From positions 1,674,001-1,738,000 of the forward strand of contig OZ059898.1 in NCBI GenBank assembly GCA_964057225.1: a stretch of 64,000 nucleotides of DNA. The letters run 5' to 3'. Position 1 is the stretch's first letter; each line of letters opens with the position of its first letter. Shown piece by piece: positions 48,787 through 60,369 of the stretch. The notes beneath the pieces are model-generated. The model saw only the letters and a list, made by a program, of their open reading frames with translations, was not told the origin of the DNA and did not search any database. This DNA comes from Auanema rhodensis. Taxonomy: Eukaryota; Nematoda; Chromadorea; Rhabditida; Rhabditidae. The position numbers and the translations under genes are program-made.

Positions 48787-51594
48787 TCTTTGCCTTGAAA
48801 AAAGGAATCTAAAAACATCTACTTTTTGCTAAATTATTTTGAAATTTTTCGAAAAAATTTTTGTCAAAATGTTTTTGGAAGCAATGTTGAGTGTACATGG
48901 AAACTCAACATACACTAATGCATCATTTTTCAAACGATCATAACTAATTTTTGTATTAAGCGTTTCTCAATGTAGTATAGTGCATTCGATGCGGATTTTT
49001 AAGCTGCGTCGATCTGTGTTATCAGATTTGCGCTAGCTTAAAAATGCACCGAGATATCAACTGATATAAGTTCACACTTATATCCTCGATTTTCACCCTG
49101 AAGAATTAATTTTTTCGTTGAATAACATTGTCCATCGTCTTTGCCTTGAAAAATGGAATCTAAAAACATCTACTTTTTGCTAAATTATTTTGAAATTTTT
49201 CGAAAAAATTTTTGTCAAAATGTTTTTGGAAGCAATGTTGAGTGTACATGGAAACTCAACATACACTAATGCATCATTTTTCAAACGATCATAACTAATT
49301 TTTGTATTAAGCGTTTCTCAATGTAGTATAGTGCATTCGATGCGGATTTTTAAGCTGCGTCGATCTGTGTTATCAGATTTGCGCTAGCTTAAAAATGCAC
49401 CGAGATATCAACTGATATAAGTTCACACTTATATCCTCGATTTTCACCCTGAAGATTTAATTTTTTCGTTGAATAACATTGTCCATCGTCTTTGCCTTGA
49501 AAAATGGAATCTAAAAACATCTACTTTTTGCTAAATTTTTTTGAAATTTTTCGAAAAAATTTTTGTCAAAATGTTTTTGGAAGCAATGTTGAGTGTACAT
49601 GGAAACTCAACATACACTAATGCATCATTTTTCAAACGATCATAACTAATTTTTGTATTGAGCGTTTTTCAATGTAGTATAGTGCATTCGATGCGGATTT
49701 TTAAGCTGCGTCGATCTGTGTTATCAGATTTGCGCTAGCTTAAAAATGCACCGAGATATCAACTGATATAAGTTCACACTTATATCCTCGATTTTCACCC
49801 TGAAGAATTAATTTTTTTGTTGAATAACATTGTCCATCGTCTTTGCCTTGAAAAAAGGAATCTAAAAACATCTACTTTTTGCTAAATTATTTTGAAATTT
49901 TTCGAAAAAATTTTTGTCAAAATGTTTTTGGAAGCAATGTTGAGTGTACATGGAAACTCAACATACACTAATGCATCATTTTTCAAACGATCATAACTTA
50001 TTTTTGTATTAAGCGTTTCTCAATGTATTATAGTGCATTCGATGCGGATTTTTAAGCTGCGTCGATCTGTGTTATCAGATTTGCGCTAGCTTAAAAATGC
50101 ACCGTGAAATCAACTGATATAAGTTCACACTTATATCCTCGATTTTCACCCTGAAGAATTAATGTTTTCGTTGAATAACATTGTCAATCGTCTTTGCCTT
50201 GAAAAAAGGAATCTAAAAACATCTACTTTTTGCTAAATTATTTTGAAATTTTTCGAAAAAATTTTTGTCAAAATGTTTTTGGAAGCAATGTTGAGTGTAC
50301 ATGGAAACTCAACATACACTAATGCATCATTTTTCAAACGATCATAACTAATTTTTGTATTAAGCGTTTCTCAATGTAGTATAGTGCATTCGATGCGGAT
50401 TTTTAAGCTGCGTCGATCTGTGTTATCAGATTTGCGCTAGCTTAAAAATGCACCGAGATATCAACTGATATAAGTTCACACTTATATCCTCGATTTTCAC
50501 CCTGAAGAATTAATTTTTTCGTTGAATAACATTGTCCATCGTCTTTGCCTTGAAAAAAGGAATCTAAAAACATCTACTTTTTGCTAAATTATTTTGAAAT
50601 TTTTCGAAAAAATTTTTGTCAAAATGTTTTTGGAAGCAATGTTGAGTGTACATGGAAACTCAACATACACTAATGCATCATTTTTCAAACGATCATAACT
50701 AATTTTTGTATTAAGCGTTTCTCAATGTAGTATAGTGCATTCGATGCGGATTTTTAAGCTGCGTCGATCTGTGTTATCAGATTTGCGCTAGCTTAAAAAT
50801 GCACCGAGATATCAACTGATATAAGTTCACACTCATATCCTCGATTTTCACCCTGTAGAATTAATTTTTTCGTTGAATAACATTGTCCATCGTCTTTGCC
50901 TTGAAAAAAGGAATCTATAAACATCTACTTTTTGCTAAATTATTTTGAAATTTTTCGAAAAAATTTTTGTCAAAATGTTTTTGGAAGCAATGTTGAGTGT
51001 ACATGGAAACTCAACATACACTAATGCATCATTTTTCAAACGATCATAACTAATTTTTGTATTAAGCGTTTCTCAATGTAGTATAGTGCATTCGATGCGG
51101 ATTTTTAAGCTGCGTCGATCTGTGTTATCAGATTTGCGCTAGCTTAAAAATGCACCGAGATATCAACTGATATAAGTTCACACTTATATCCTCGATTTTG
51201 ACCCTGAAGAATTAATTTTTTCGTTGAATAACATTGTCCATCGTCTTTGCCTTGAAAAAAGGAATCTAAAAACATCTACTTTTTGCTAAATTATTTTGAA
51301 ATTTTTCGAAAAAATTTTTGTCAAAATGTTTTTGGAAGCAATGTTGAGTGTACATGGAAACTCAACATACACTAATGCATCATTTTTCAAACGATCATAA
51401 CTAATTTTTGTATTAAGCGTTTCTCAATGTAGTATAGTGCATTCGATGCGGATTTTTAAGCTGCGTCGATTTGTGTTATCAGATTTGCGCTAGCTTAAAA
51501 ATGCACCGAGATATCAACTGATATAAGTTCACACTTATATCCTCGATTTTCACCCTGAAGAATTAATTTTTTCGTTGAATAACATTGTCCATCG
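48787..51594. repeat. Monomers 140-147: return to the TCAC type
   Basis: From here the TCAA loop disappears except in monomer 166. Monomer 142 carries tattgagcg with gcgtttttc and aaatttttttg; monomer 143 is a type-c copy with a private acttattt; 145 has actcatatc and cctgtagaa; 146 has gaatctataa and gattttgacc; 147 has cgatttgtg. Private substitutions are denser here than in the higher-order blocks, as expected for array sequence that has not been recently amplified. Confidence 0.7.
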
Positions 51595-51945
51595 TCTTTG
51601 CCTTGAAAAAAGGAATCTAAAAACATCTACTTTTTGCTAAATTATTTTGAAATTTTTCGAAAAAAGTTTTGTCAAAATGTTTTTGGAAGCAATGTTGAGT
51701 GTACATGGAAACTCAACATACACTAATGCATCATTTTTCAAACGATCATAACTAATTTTTGTATTAAGCGTTTCTCAATGTATTATAGTGCATTCGATGC
51801 GGATTTTTAAGCTGCGTCGATCTGTGTTATCAGATTTGCGCTAGCTTAAAAATGCACCGTGAAATCAACTGATATAAGTTCACACTTATATCCTCGATTT
51901 TCACCCTGAAGAATTAATGTTTTCGTTGAATAACATTGTCCATCG
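51595..51945. repeat. Distant twin monomer 148 (twin of monomer 16)
   Basis: This copy is near-identical by markers to the monomer at 5266, 46.3 kb to the left, and belongs to the branch of type-c monomers that retains gtccatcg. That branch looks ancestral to the gtcaatcg branch amplified inside the five- and ten-monomer repeats. It shows that related segments lie on both sides of the middle zone. Confidence 0.75.
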
Positions 51946-54900
51946 TCTTTGCCTTGAAAAAAGGAATCTAAAAACATCTACTTTTTGCTAAATTATTTTG
52001 AAATTTTTCGAAAAAATTTTTGTCAAAATGTTTTTGGAAGCAATGTTGAGTGTACATGGAAACTCAACATACACTAATGCATCATTTTTCAAACGATCAT
52101 AACTAATTTTTGTATTAAGCGTTTCTCAATGTAGTATAGTGCATTCGATGCGGATTTTTAAGCTGCGTCGATCTGTGTTATCAGATTTGCGCTAGCTTAA
52201 AAATGCACCGAGATATCAACTGATATAAGTTCACACTTATATCCTCGATTTTCACCCTGAAGAATTAATTTTTTCGTTGAATAACATTGTCCATCGTCTT
52301 TGCCTTGAAAAAAGGAATCTAAAAACATCTACTTTTTGCTAAATTATTTTGAAATTTTTCGAAAAAATTTTTGTCAAAATGTTTTTGGAAGCAATGTTAA
52401 GTGTACATGGAAACTCAACATACACTAATGCATCATTTTTCAAACGATCATAACTAATTTTTGTATTAAGCGTTTCTCAATGTAGTATAGTGCATTCGAT
52501 GCGGATTTTTAAGCTGCGTCGATCTGTGTTATCAGATTTGCGCTAGCTTAAAAATGCACCGAGATATCAACTGATATAAGTTCACACTTATATCCTCGAT
52601 TTTCACCCTGAAGATTTAATTTTTTCGTTGAATAACATTGTCCATCGTCTTTGCCTTGAAAAATGGAATCTAAAAACATCTACTTTTTGCTAAATTATTT
52701 TGAAATTTTTCGAAAAAATTTTTGTCAAAATGTTTTTGGAAGCAATGTTGAGTGTACATGGAAACTCAACATACACTAATGCATCATTTTTCAAACGATC
52801 ATAACTAATTTTTGTATTAAGCGTTTCTCAATGTAGTATAGTGCATTCGATGCGGATTTTTAAGCTGCGTCGATCTGTGTTATCAGATTTGCGCTAGCTT
52901 AAAAATGCACCGAGATATCAACTGATATAAGTTCACACTTATATCCTCGATTTTCACCCTGAAGATTTAATTTTTTCGTTGAATAACATTGTCCATCGTC
53001 TTTGCCTTGAAAAATGGAATCTAAAAACATCTACTTTTTGCTAAATTATTTTGAAATTTTTCGAAAAAATTTTTGTCAAAATGTTTTTGGAAGCAATGTT
53101 GAGTGTACATGGAAACTCAACATACACTAATGCATCATTTTTCAAACGATCATAACTAATTTTTGTATTAAGCGTTTCTCAATGTAGTATAGTGCATTCG
53201 ATGCGGATTTTTAAGCTGCGTCGATCTGTGTTATCAGATTTGCGCTAGCTTAAAAATGCACCGAGATATCAACTGATATAAGTTCACACTTATATCCTCG
53301 ATTTTCACCCTGAAGAATTAATTTTTTCGTTGAATAACATTGTCCATCGTCTTTGCCTTGAAAAAAGGAATCTAAAAACATCTACTTTTTGCTAAATTAT
53401 TTTGAAATTTTTCGAAAAAATTTTTGTCAAAATGTTTTTGGAAGCAATGTTAAGTGTACATGGAAACTCAACATACACTAATGCATCATTTTTCAAACGA
53501 TCATAACTAATTTTTGTATTAAGCGTTTCTCAATGTAGTATAGTGCATTCGATGCGGATTTTTAAGCTGCGTCGATCTGTGTTATCTGATTTGCGCTAGC
53601 TTAAAAATGCACCGAGATATCAACTGATATAAGTTCACACTTATATCCTCGATTTTCACCCTGAAGAATTAATTTTTTCGTTGAATAACATTGTCCATCG
53701 CCTTTGCCTTGAAAAAAGGAATCTAAAAACATCTACTTTTTGCTAAATTATTTTGAAATTTTTCGAAAAAATTTTTGTCAAAATGTTTTTGGAAGCAATG
53801 TTAAGTGTACATGGAAACTCAACATACACTAATGCATCATTTTTCAAACGATCATAACTAATTTTTGTATTAAGCGTTTCTCAATGTAGTATAGTGCATT
53901 CGATGCGGATTTTTAAGCTGCGTCGATCTGTGTTATCAGATTTGCGCTAGCTTAAAAATGCACCGAGATATCAACTGATATAAGTTCACACTTATATCCT
54001 CGATTTTCACCCTGAAGATTTAATTTTTTCGTTGAATAACATTGTTCATCGTCTTTGCCTTGAAAAATGGAATCTAAAAACATCTACTTTTTGCTAAATT
54101 ATTTTGAAATTTTTCGAAAAAATTTTTGTCAAAATGTTTTTGGAAGCAATGTTGAGTGTACATGGAAACTCAACATACACTAATGCATCATTTTTCAAAC
54201 GATCATAACTAATTTTTGTATTAAGCGTTTCTCAATGTAGTATAGTGCATTCGATGCGGATTTTTAAGCTGCGTCGATCTGTGTTATCAGATTTGCGCTA
54301 GCTTAAAAATGCACCGAGATATCAACTGATATATGTTCACACTTATATCCTCGATTTTCACCCTGAAGAATTAATTTTTTCGTTGAATAACATTGTCCAT
54401 CGTCTTTGCCTTGAAAAAAGGAATCTAAAAACATCTACTTTTTGCTAAATTATTTTGAAATTTTCTGAAAAAATTTTTGTCAAAATGTTTTTGGAAGCAA
54501 TGTTGAGTGTACATGGAAACTCAACATACACTAATGCATCATTTTTCAAACGATCATAACTAATTTTTGTATTAAGCGTTTCTCAATGTAGTATAGTGCA
54601 TTCGATGCGGATTTTTAAGCTGCGTCGATCTGTGTTATCAGATTTGCGCTAGCTTAAAAATGCACCGAGATATCAACTGATATAAGTTCACACTTATATC
54701 CTCGATTTTCACCCTGAAGATTTAATTTTTTCGTTGAATAACATTGTCCATCGTCTTTGCCTTGAAAAATGGAATCTAAAAACATCTACTTTTTGCTAAA
54801 TTATTTTGAAATTTTTCGAAAAAATTTTTGTCAAAATGTTTTTGGAAGCAATGTTGAGTGTACATGGAAACTCAACATACACTAATGCATCATTTTTCAA

Positions 54901-55104
54901 ACGATCATAACTAATTTTTGTATTAAGCGTTTCTCAATGTAGTATAGTGCATTCGATGCGGATTTTTAAGCTGCGTCGATCTGTGTTATCAGATTTGCGC
55001 TAGCTTAAAAATGCACCGAGATATCAACTGATATAAGTTCACACTTATATCCTCGATTTTCACCCTGAAGAATTAATTTTTTTGTTGAATAACATTGTCC
55101 ATCG
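51946..55104. repeat. Monomers 149-157: gttaagtg group
   Basis: Monomers 150, 153 and 154 share gttaagtg, which weakens dyad I; 151, 152, 155 and 157 have aaaaatgg. Monomer 153 has ttatctgat in dyad II, 154 begins cctttgcc and ends gttcatcg, and 155-156 form a P-Q-like pair (gatatatgt, then CT centre) like those at 15793-21759 and at monomers 19-20. I see no clear higher-order period here. Confidence 0.65.
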
Positions 55105-55806
55105 TCTTTGCCTTGAAAAAAGGAATCTAAAAACATCTACTTTTTGCTAAATTATTTTGAAATTTTTCGAAAAAATTTTTGTCAAAATGTTTTTGGAAGC
55201 AATGTTGAGTGTACATGGAAACTCAACATACACTAATGCATCATTTTTCAAACGATCATAACTAATTTTTGTATTAAGCGTTTCTCAATGTAGTATAGTG
55301 CATTCGATGCGGATTTTTAAGCTGCGTCGATCTGTGTTATCAGATTTGCGCTAGCTTAAAAATGCACCGAGATATAAACTGATATAAGTTCACACTTATA
55401 TCCTCGATTTTCACCCTGAAGATTTAATTTTTTCGTTGAATAACATTGTCCATCGTCTTTGCCTTGTAAAATGGAATCTAAAAACATCTACTTTTTGCTA
55501 AATTATTTTGAAATTTTTCGAAAAAATTTTTGTCAAAATGTTTTTGGAAGCAATGTTGAGTGTACATGGAAACTCAACATACACTAATGCATCATTTTTC
55601 AAACGATCACAACTAATTTTTGTATTAAGCGTTTCTCAATGTAGTATAGTGCATTCGATGCGGATTATTAAGCTGCGTCGATCTGTGTTATCAGATTTGC
55701 GCTAGCTTAAAAATGCACCGAGATATCAACTGATATAAGTTCACACTTATATCCTCGATTTTCACCCTGAAGATTTAATTTTTTCGTTGAATAACATTGT
55801 CCATCG
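55105..55806. repeat. Marker pair M, copy 3, ending in hybrid monomer 159
   Basis: Monomer 158 has gatataaactg and monomer 159 (55456-55806) starts ccttgtaaaatgg, as in the other M pairs. But 159 continues with gattattaag, a TCAC loop and gatttaat, which are the features of monomer 167, not of 166. In the parallel block to the right these features are spread over two monomers (166 then 167). Monomer 159 therefore looks like the product of losing exactly one repeat between 166-like and 167-like copies. It also has a private T to C at 55610 that removes a TAA and leaves a chance 65-codon open stretch from a TTG at 55508. Confidence 0.8.
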
Positions 55807-58614
55807 TCTTTGCCTTGAAAAATGGAATCTAAAAACATCTACTTTTTGCTAAATTATTTTGAAATTTTTCGAAAAAATTTTTGTCAAAATGTTTTTGGAA
55901 GCAATGTTGAGTGTACATGGAAACTCAACATACACTAATGCATCATTTTTCAAACGATCATAACTAATTTTTCTATTAAGCGTTTCTCAATGTAGTATAA
56001 TGCATTCGATGCAAATTTTTAAGCTGCGTCGATCTGTGTTATCAGATTTGCGCTAGCTTAAAAATGCACCGAGATATCAACTGATATAAGTTCACACTTA
56101 TATCCTCGATTTTCACCCTGAAGAATTAATTTTTTTGTTGAATAACATTGTCCATCGTCTTTGCCTTGAAAAAAGGAATCTAAAAACATCTACTTTTTGC
56201 TAAATTATTTTGAAATTTTTCGAAAAAATTTTTGTCAAAATGTTTTTGGAAGCAATGTTGAGTGTACATGGAAACTCAACATACACTAATGCATCATTTT
56301 TCAAACGATCATAACTAATTTTTGTATTAAGAGTTTCTCAATGTAGTATAGTGAATTCGATGCGGATTTTTAAGCTGCGTCGATCTGTGTTATCAGATTT
56401 GCGCTAGCTTAAAAATGCACCGTGATATCAACTGATATAAGTTCACACTTATATCCTCGATTTTCACCCTGAAGAATTAATTTTTTCGTTGAATAACATT
56501 GTCCATCGTCTTTGCCTTGAAAAATGGAATCTAAAAACATCTACTTTTTGCTAAATTATTTTGAAATTTTTCGAAAAAATTTTTGTCAAAATGTTTTTGG
56601 AAGCAATGTTGAGTGTACATGGAAACTCAACATACACTAATGCATCATTTTTCAAACGATCATAACTAATTTTTGTATTAAGCGTTTCTCAATGTAGTAT
56701 AGTGCATTCGATGCGGATTTTTAAGCTGCGTCGATCTGTGTTATCAGATTTGCGCTAGCTTAAAAATGCACCGAGATATCAACTGATATAAGTTCACACT
56801 TATATCCTCGATTTTCACCCTGAAGAATTAATTTTTTCGTTGAATAACATTGTCCATCGTCTTTGCCTTGAAAAAAGGAATCTAAAAACATCTACTTTTT
56901 GCTAAATTATTTTGAAATTTTCTGAAAAAATTTTTGTCAAAATGTTTTTGGAAGCAATGTTGAGTGTACATGGAAACTCAACATACACTAATGCATCATT
57001 TTTCAAACGATCATAACTAATTTTTGTATTAAGCGTTTCTCAATGTAGTATAGTGCATTCGATGCGGATTTTTAAGCTGCGTCGATCTGTGTTATCAGAT
57101 TTGCGCTAGCTTAAAAATGCACCGAGATATCAACTGATATAAGTTCACACTTATATCCTCGATTTTCACCCTGAAGAATTAGTTTTTTCGTTGAATAACA
57201 TTGTCCATCGTCTTTGCCTTGAAAAAAGGAACCTAAAAAAATCTACTTTTTGCTAAATTATTTTGAAATTTTCTGAAAAAATTTTTGTCAAAATGTTTTT
57301 GGAAGCAATGTTGAGTGTACATGGAAACTCAACATACACTAATGCATCATTTTTCAAACGATCATAACTAATTTTTGTATTAAGCGTTTCTCAATGTAGT
57401 ATAGTGCATTCGATGCGGATTTTTAAGCTGCGTCGATCTGTGTTATCAGATTTGCGCTAGCTTAAAAATGCACCGAGATATCAACTGATATAAGTTCACA
57501 CTTATATCCTCGATTTTCACCCTGAAGAATTAATTTTTTTGTTGAATAACATTGTCCATCGTCTTTGCCTTGAAAAAAGGAATCTAAAAACATCTACTTT
57601 TTGCTAAATTATTTTGAAATTTTTCGAAAAAATTTTTGTCAAAATGTTTTTGGAAGCAATGTTGAGTGTACATGGAAACTCAACATACACTAATGCATCA
57701 TTTTTCAAACGATCATAACTAATTTTTGTATTAAGCGTTTCTCAATGTAGTATAGTGCATTCGATGCGGATTTTTAAGCTGCGTCGATCTGTGTTATCAG
57801 ATTTGCGCTAGCTTAAAAATGCACCGAGATATAAACTGATATAAGTTCACACTTATATCCTCGATTTTCACCCTGAAGATTTAATTTTTTCGTTGAATAA
57901 CATTGTCCATCGTCTTTGCCTTGTAAAATGGAATCTAAAAACATCTACTTTTTGCTAAATTATTTTGAAATTTTTCGAAAAAATTTTTGTCAAAATGTTT
58001 TTGGAAGCAATGTTGAGTGTACATGGAAACTCAACATACACTAATGCATCATTTTTCAAACGATCATAACTAATTTTTGTATTAAGCGTTTCTCAATGTA
58101 GTATAGTGCATTCGATGCGGATTTTTAAGCTGCGTCGATCTGTGTTATCAGATTTGCGCTAGCTTAAAAATGCACCGAGATATCAACTGATATAAGTTCA
58201 AACTTATATCCTCGATTTTCACCCTGAAGAATTAATTTTTTTGTTGAATAACATTGTCCATCGTCTTTGCCTTGAAAAAAGGAATCTAAAAACATCTACT
58301 TTTTGCTAAATTATTTTGAAATTTTTCGAAAAAATTTTTGTCAAAATGTTTTTGGAAGCAATGTTGAGTGTACATGGAAACTCAACATACACTAATGCAT
58401 CATTTTTCAAACGATCATAACTAATTTTTGTATTAAGCGTTTCTCAATGTAGTATAGTGCATTCGATGCGGATTATTAAGCTGCGTCGATCTGTGTTATC
58501 AGATTTGCGCTAGCTTAAAAATGCACCGAGATATCAACTGATATAAGTTCACACTTATATCCTCGATTTTCACCCTGAAGATTTAATTTTTTCGTTGAAT
58601 AACATTGTCCATCG
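55807..58614. repeat. Eight-monomer higher-order repeat, copy 1 (monomers 160-167, 2808 bp)
   Basis: The markers are: ttctattaag with ataatgcatt and gatgcaaatt (160); aagagtttc, gtgaattcg and accgtgata (161); aaaaatgg (162); CT centre with gaattagt (163); gaacctaaaaaaatc with CT centre (164); then the M pair (165-166; M copy 4, 57562-58263) and gattattaag (167). The gtgaattcg change creates a GAATTC site found only in monomers 161 and 169. Confidence 0.9.
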
Positions 58615-60369
58615 TCTTTGCCTTGAAAAATGGAATCTAAAAACATCTACTTTTTGCTAAATTATTTTGAAATTTTTCGAAAAAATTTTTGTCAAAATGT
58701 TTTTGGAAGCAATGTTGAGTGTACATGGAAACTCAACATACACTAATGCATCATTTTTCAAACGATCATAACTAATTTTTCTATTAAGCGTTTCTCAATG
58801 TAGTATAATGCATTCGATGCAAATTTTTAAGCTGCGTCGATCTGTGTTATCAGATTTGCGCTAGCTTAAAAATGCACCGAGATATCAACTGATATAAGTT
58901 CACACTTATATCCTCGATTTTCACCCTGAAGAATTAATTTTTTTGTTGAATAACATTGTCCATCGTCTTTGCCTTGAAAAAAGGAATCTAAAAACATCTA
59001 CTTTTTGCTAAATTATTTTGAAATTTTTCGAAAAAATTTTTGTCAAAATGTTTTTGGAAGCAATGTTGAGTGTACATGGAAACTCAACATACACTAATGC
59101 ATCATTTTTCAAACGATCATAACTAATTTTTGTATTAAGAGTTTCTCAATGTAGTATAGTGAATTCGATGCGGATTTTTAAGCTGCGTCGATCTGTGTTA
59201 TCAGATTTGCGCTAGCTTAAAAATGCACCGTGATATCAACTGATATAAGTTCACACTTATATCCTCGATTTTCACCCTGAAGAATTAATTTTTTCGTTGA
59301 ATAACATTGTCCATCGTCTTTGCCTTGAAAAATGGAATCTAAAAACATCTACTTTTTGCTAAATTATTTTGAAATTTTTCGAAAAAATTTTTGTCAAAAT
59401 GTTTTTGGAAGCAATGTTGAGTGTACATGGAAACTCAACATACACTAATGCATCATTTTTCAAACGATCATAACTAATTTTTGTATTAAGCGTTTCTCAA
59501 TGTAGTATAGTGCATTCGATGCGGATTTTTAAGCTGCGTCGATCTGTGTTATCAGATTTGCGCTAGCTTAAAAATGCACCGAGATATCAACTGATATAAG
59601 TTCACACTTATATCCTCGATTTTCACCCTGAAGAATTAATTTTTTTGTTGAATAACATTGTCCATCGTCTTTGCCTTGAAAAAAGGAATCTAAAAACATC
59701 TACTTTTTGCTAAATTATTTTGAAATTTTCTGAAAAAATTTTTGTCAAAATGTTTTTGGAAGCAATGTTGAGTGTACATGGAAACTCAACATACACTAAT
59801 GCATCATTTTTCAAACGATCATAACTAATTTTTGTATTAAGCGTTTCTCAATGTAGTATAGTGCATTCGATGCGGATTTTTAAGCTGCGTCGATCTGTGT
59901 TATCAGATTTGCGCTAGCTTAAAAATGCACCGAGATATCAACTGATATAAGTTCACACTTATATCCTCGATTTTCACCCTGAAGAATTAGTTTTTTCGTT
60001 GAATAACATTGTCCATCGTCTTTGCCTTGAAAAAAGGAACCTAAAAAAATCTACTTTTTGCTAAATTATTTTGAAATTTTCTGAAAAAATTTTTGTCAAA
60101 ATGTTTTTGGAAGCAATGTTGAGTGTACATGGAAACTCAACATACACTAATGCATCATTTTTCAAACGATCATAACTAATTTTTGTATTAAGCGTTTCTC
60201 AATGTAGTATAGTGCATTCGATGCGGATTTTTAAGCTGCGTCGATCTGTGTTATCAGATTTGCGCTAGCTTAAAAATGCACCGAGATATCAACTGATATA
60301 AGTTCACACTTATATCCTCGATTTTCACCCTGAAGAATTAATTTTTTTGTTGAATAACATTGTCCATCG
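58615..60369. repeat. Eight-monomer higher-order repeat, copy 2 (monomers 168-172)
   Basis: The first five monomers of 55807-58614 are repeated at an offset of exactly 2808 bp with the same private changes: gatgcaaatt, gtgaattcg, gaattagt and gaacctaaaa. One difference seen is the junction at the end of the third monomer (ttcgttg in 162, ttttgttg in 170). The M pair and the gattattaag monomer are not repeated after 172; plain copies follow. Confidence 0.9.

Noticed and set aside
55441-55475. CENP-B box
   Set aside because: The ttcgttgaa and ttcgaaaaa segments match the TTCG and central A of the box but lack the required CGGG; such partial matches are expected by chance.
55508-55705. A 65-codon open reading frame in monomer 159
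   Set aside because: It starts at TTG, lies wholly inside satellite sequence and exists only because a private T to C at 55610 removes the TAA present in the same frame of the other copies. It shows no coding pattern and no context.
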